This document shows positions 6,683 to 6,892 of a stretch of 6,892 nucleotides of DNA, piece after piece. The notes under the pieces are model-generated. The model was not told where the DNA came from. It ran no database searches and worked only from the letters and a program-made list of their open reading frames with translations. Both the position numbers and the translations under genes were made by a program. Each line of letters starts with the position of its first letter. Within the stretch, counting starts at the first letter, position 1. The DNA is from Verrucomicrobiales bacterium (GTDB lineage Bacteria; Verrucomicrobiota; Verrucomicrobiia; Limisphaerales; UBA1100), in assembly GCA_002718935.1 (NCBI GenBank), contig PBFV01000039.1, positions 9,670 through 16,561 on the forward strand, read 5' to 3'.

Positions 6683-6892
6683 CTAAACCCGTGCAAACAG
6701 TCGGCCCGGATGCTGCTTGATAAGCCGCTTCATTTCCAACTGCAGCAACGCCACCGAAACCTGCGCGGCGGGCAATTCGCTGCGCCGGATGATTTCGTCC
6801 TGCTGCATTTCCTCGTGGGTGAGGACGTTGAAAACCTGCTGCTCGGGATGCGTCAGCGTGGGCATGGGCAATTCGGCTTGTTCTGGCGTGAT
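6683..6892 (-). CDS. dprA: DprA-like DNA-processing protein, C-terminal winged-helix domain (partial at 5' side)
   Basis: The last 69 codons of a frame that enters from the window edge; the TTG and ATG codons near 6871 and 6865 are internal. The sequence (LTHPEQQVFNVL, QQDEIIRRSELPAAQVSVAL, LQLEMKRLIKQHPGRLFARV) matches the DprA winged-helix domain (DprA_WH, PF17782): a helix, then a helix-turn-helix with the 'IIRRSELPAAQVSVALLQLEMKRL' type pattern, ending in the usual PGxxFxR strand. In the full protein a Rossmann-like domain binds single-stranded DNA and loads RecA during natural transformation or recombination in the cytoplasm. That domain is outside the window, so the name rests on the C-terminal domain alone. 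The stop TAG at 6683-6685 is 54 bases from the cytochrome gene on the same strand. Read-through is possible, but a functional link with the exported cassette is unlikely. Confidence 0.82.
   Translation of the reverse strand: MTPEQAELPMPTLTHPEQQVFNVLTHEEMQQDEIIRRSELPAAQVSVALLQLEMKRLIKQHPGRLFARV

Noticed and set aside
6665..6684. Direct repeat TTAAACT (6665-6671 and 6678-6684) at the end of dprA
   Set aside because: Only seven bases and two copies, overlapping the dprA stop codon; no operator or terminator structure around it.

Overview
The window reads like chromosomal DNA from the Planctomycetota-Verrucomicrobiota group, with a lean towards Verrucomicrobiota. The main reason is a large secreted 'planctomycete-type' cytochrome c protein (PSCyt/PSD domains: DUF1587, DUF1595, DUF1592, DUF1588, DUF1585) directly upstream of a Tat-exported DUF1552 (HXXSHH-family) protein, a pairing typical of these phyla. 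High GC in most coding sequence, a GTG start and mostly absent Shine-Dalgarno sites fit this. The phylum call is inference from gene content.

Layout. Positions 1-314 (+) hold the C-terminal end of a sensor histidine kinase that begins outside the window. Everything else is on the minus strand. In transcription order it is: the C-terminal end of a DprA-like protein (6892-6683, start outside the window), a 1351-residue diheme cytochrome c/PSD protein (6628-2573), a 434-residue Tat-signal DUF1552 protein (2524-1220), and a 286-residue Tat-signal TIM-barrel sugar isomerase/epimerase-like protein (1171-311). The gaps are 54, 48 and 48 bases, so the last three genes, and possibly dprA, could be one transcription unit. 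The kinase and epimerase genes converge and their stop codons overlap in a TTAA. No intergenic stretch exceeds 54 bases. I saw no RNA gene, mobile element, CRISPR array or convincing terminator.

How the genes may work together. Three consecutive genes encode proteins with export signals: one Sec-type with two CXXCH heme sites and a predicted beta-rich domain that could bind carbohydrate, and two with twin-arginine signals. This suggests a periplasmic redox module acting on an extracytoplasmic carbohydrate or related substrate. The biochemical role of the PSD/DUF1552 pair is, as far as I know, not established, so the three-gene cassette is the best candidate here for an undescribed system. The most notable departures from the usual pattern are the very long middle region of the cytochrome protein, an altered HXXSHH motif in the DUF1552 protein, and an aspartate where sugar epimerases normally carry the metal-binding histidine.
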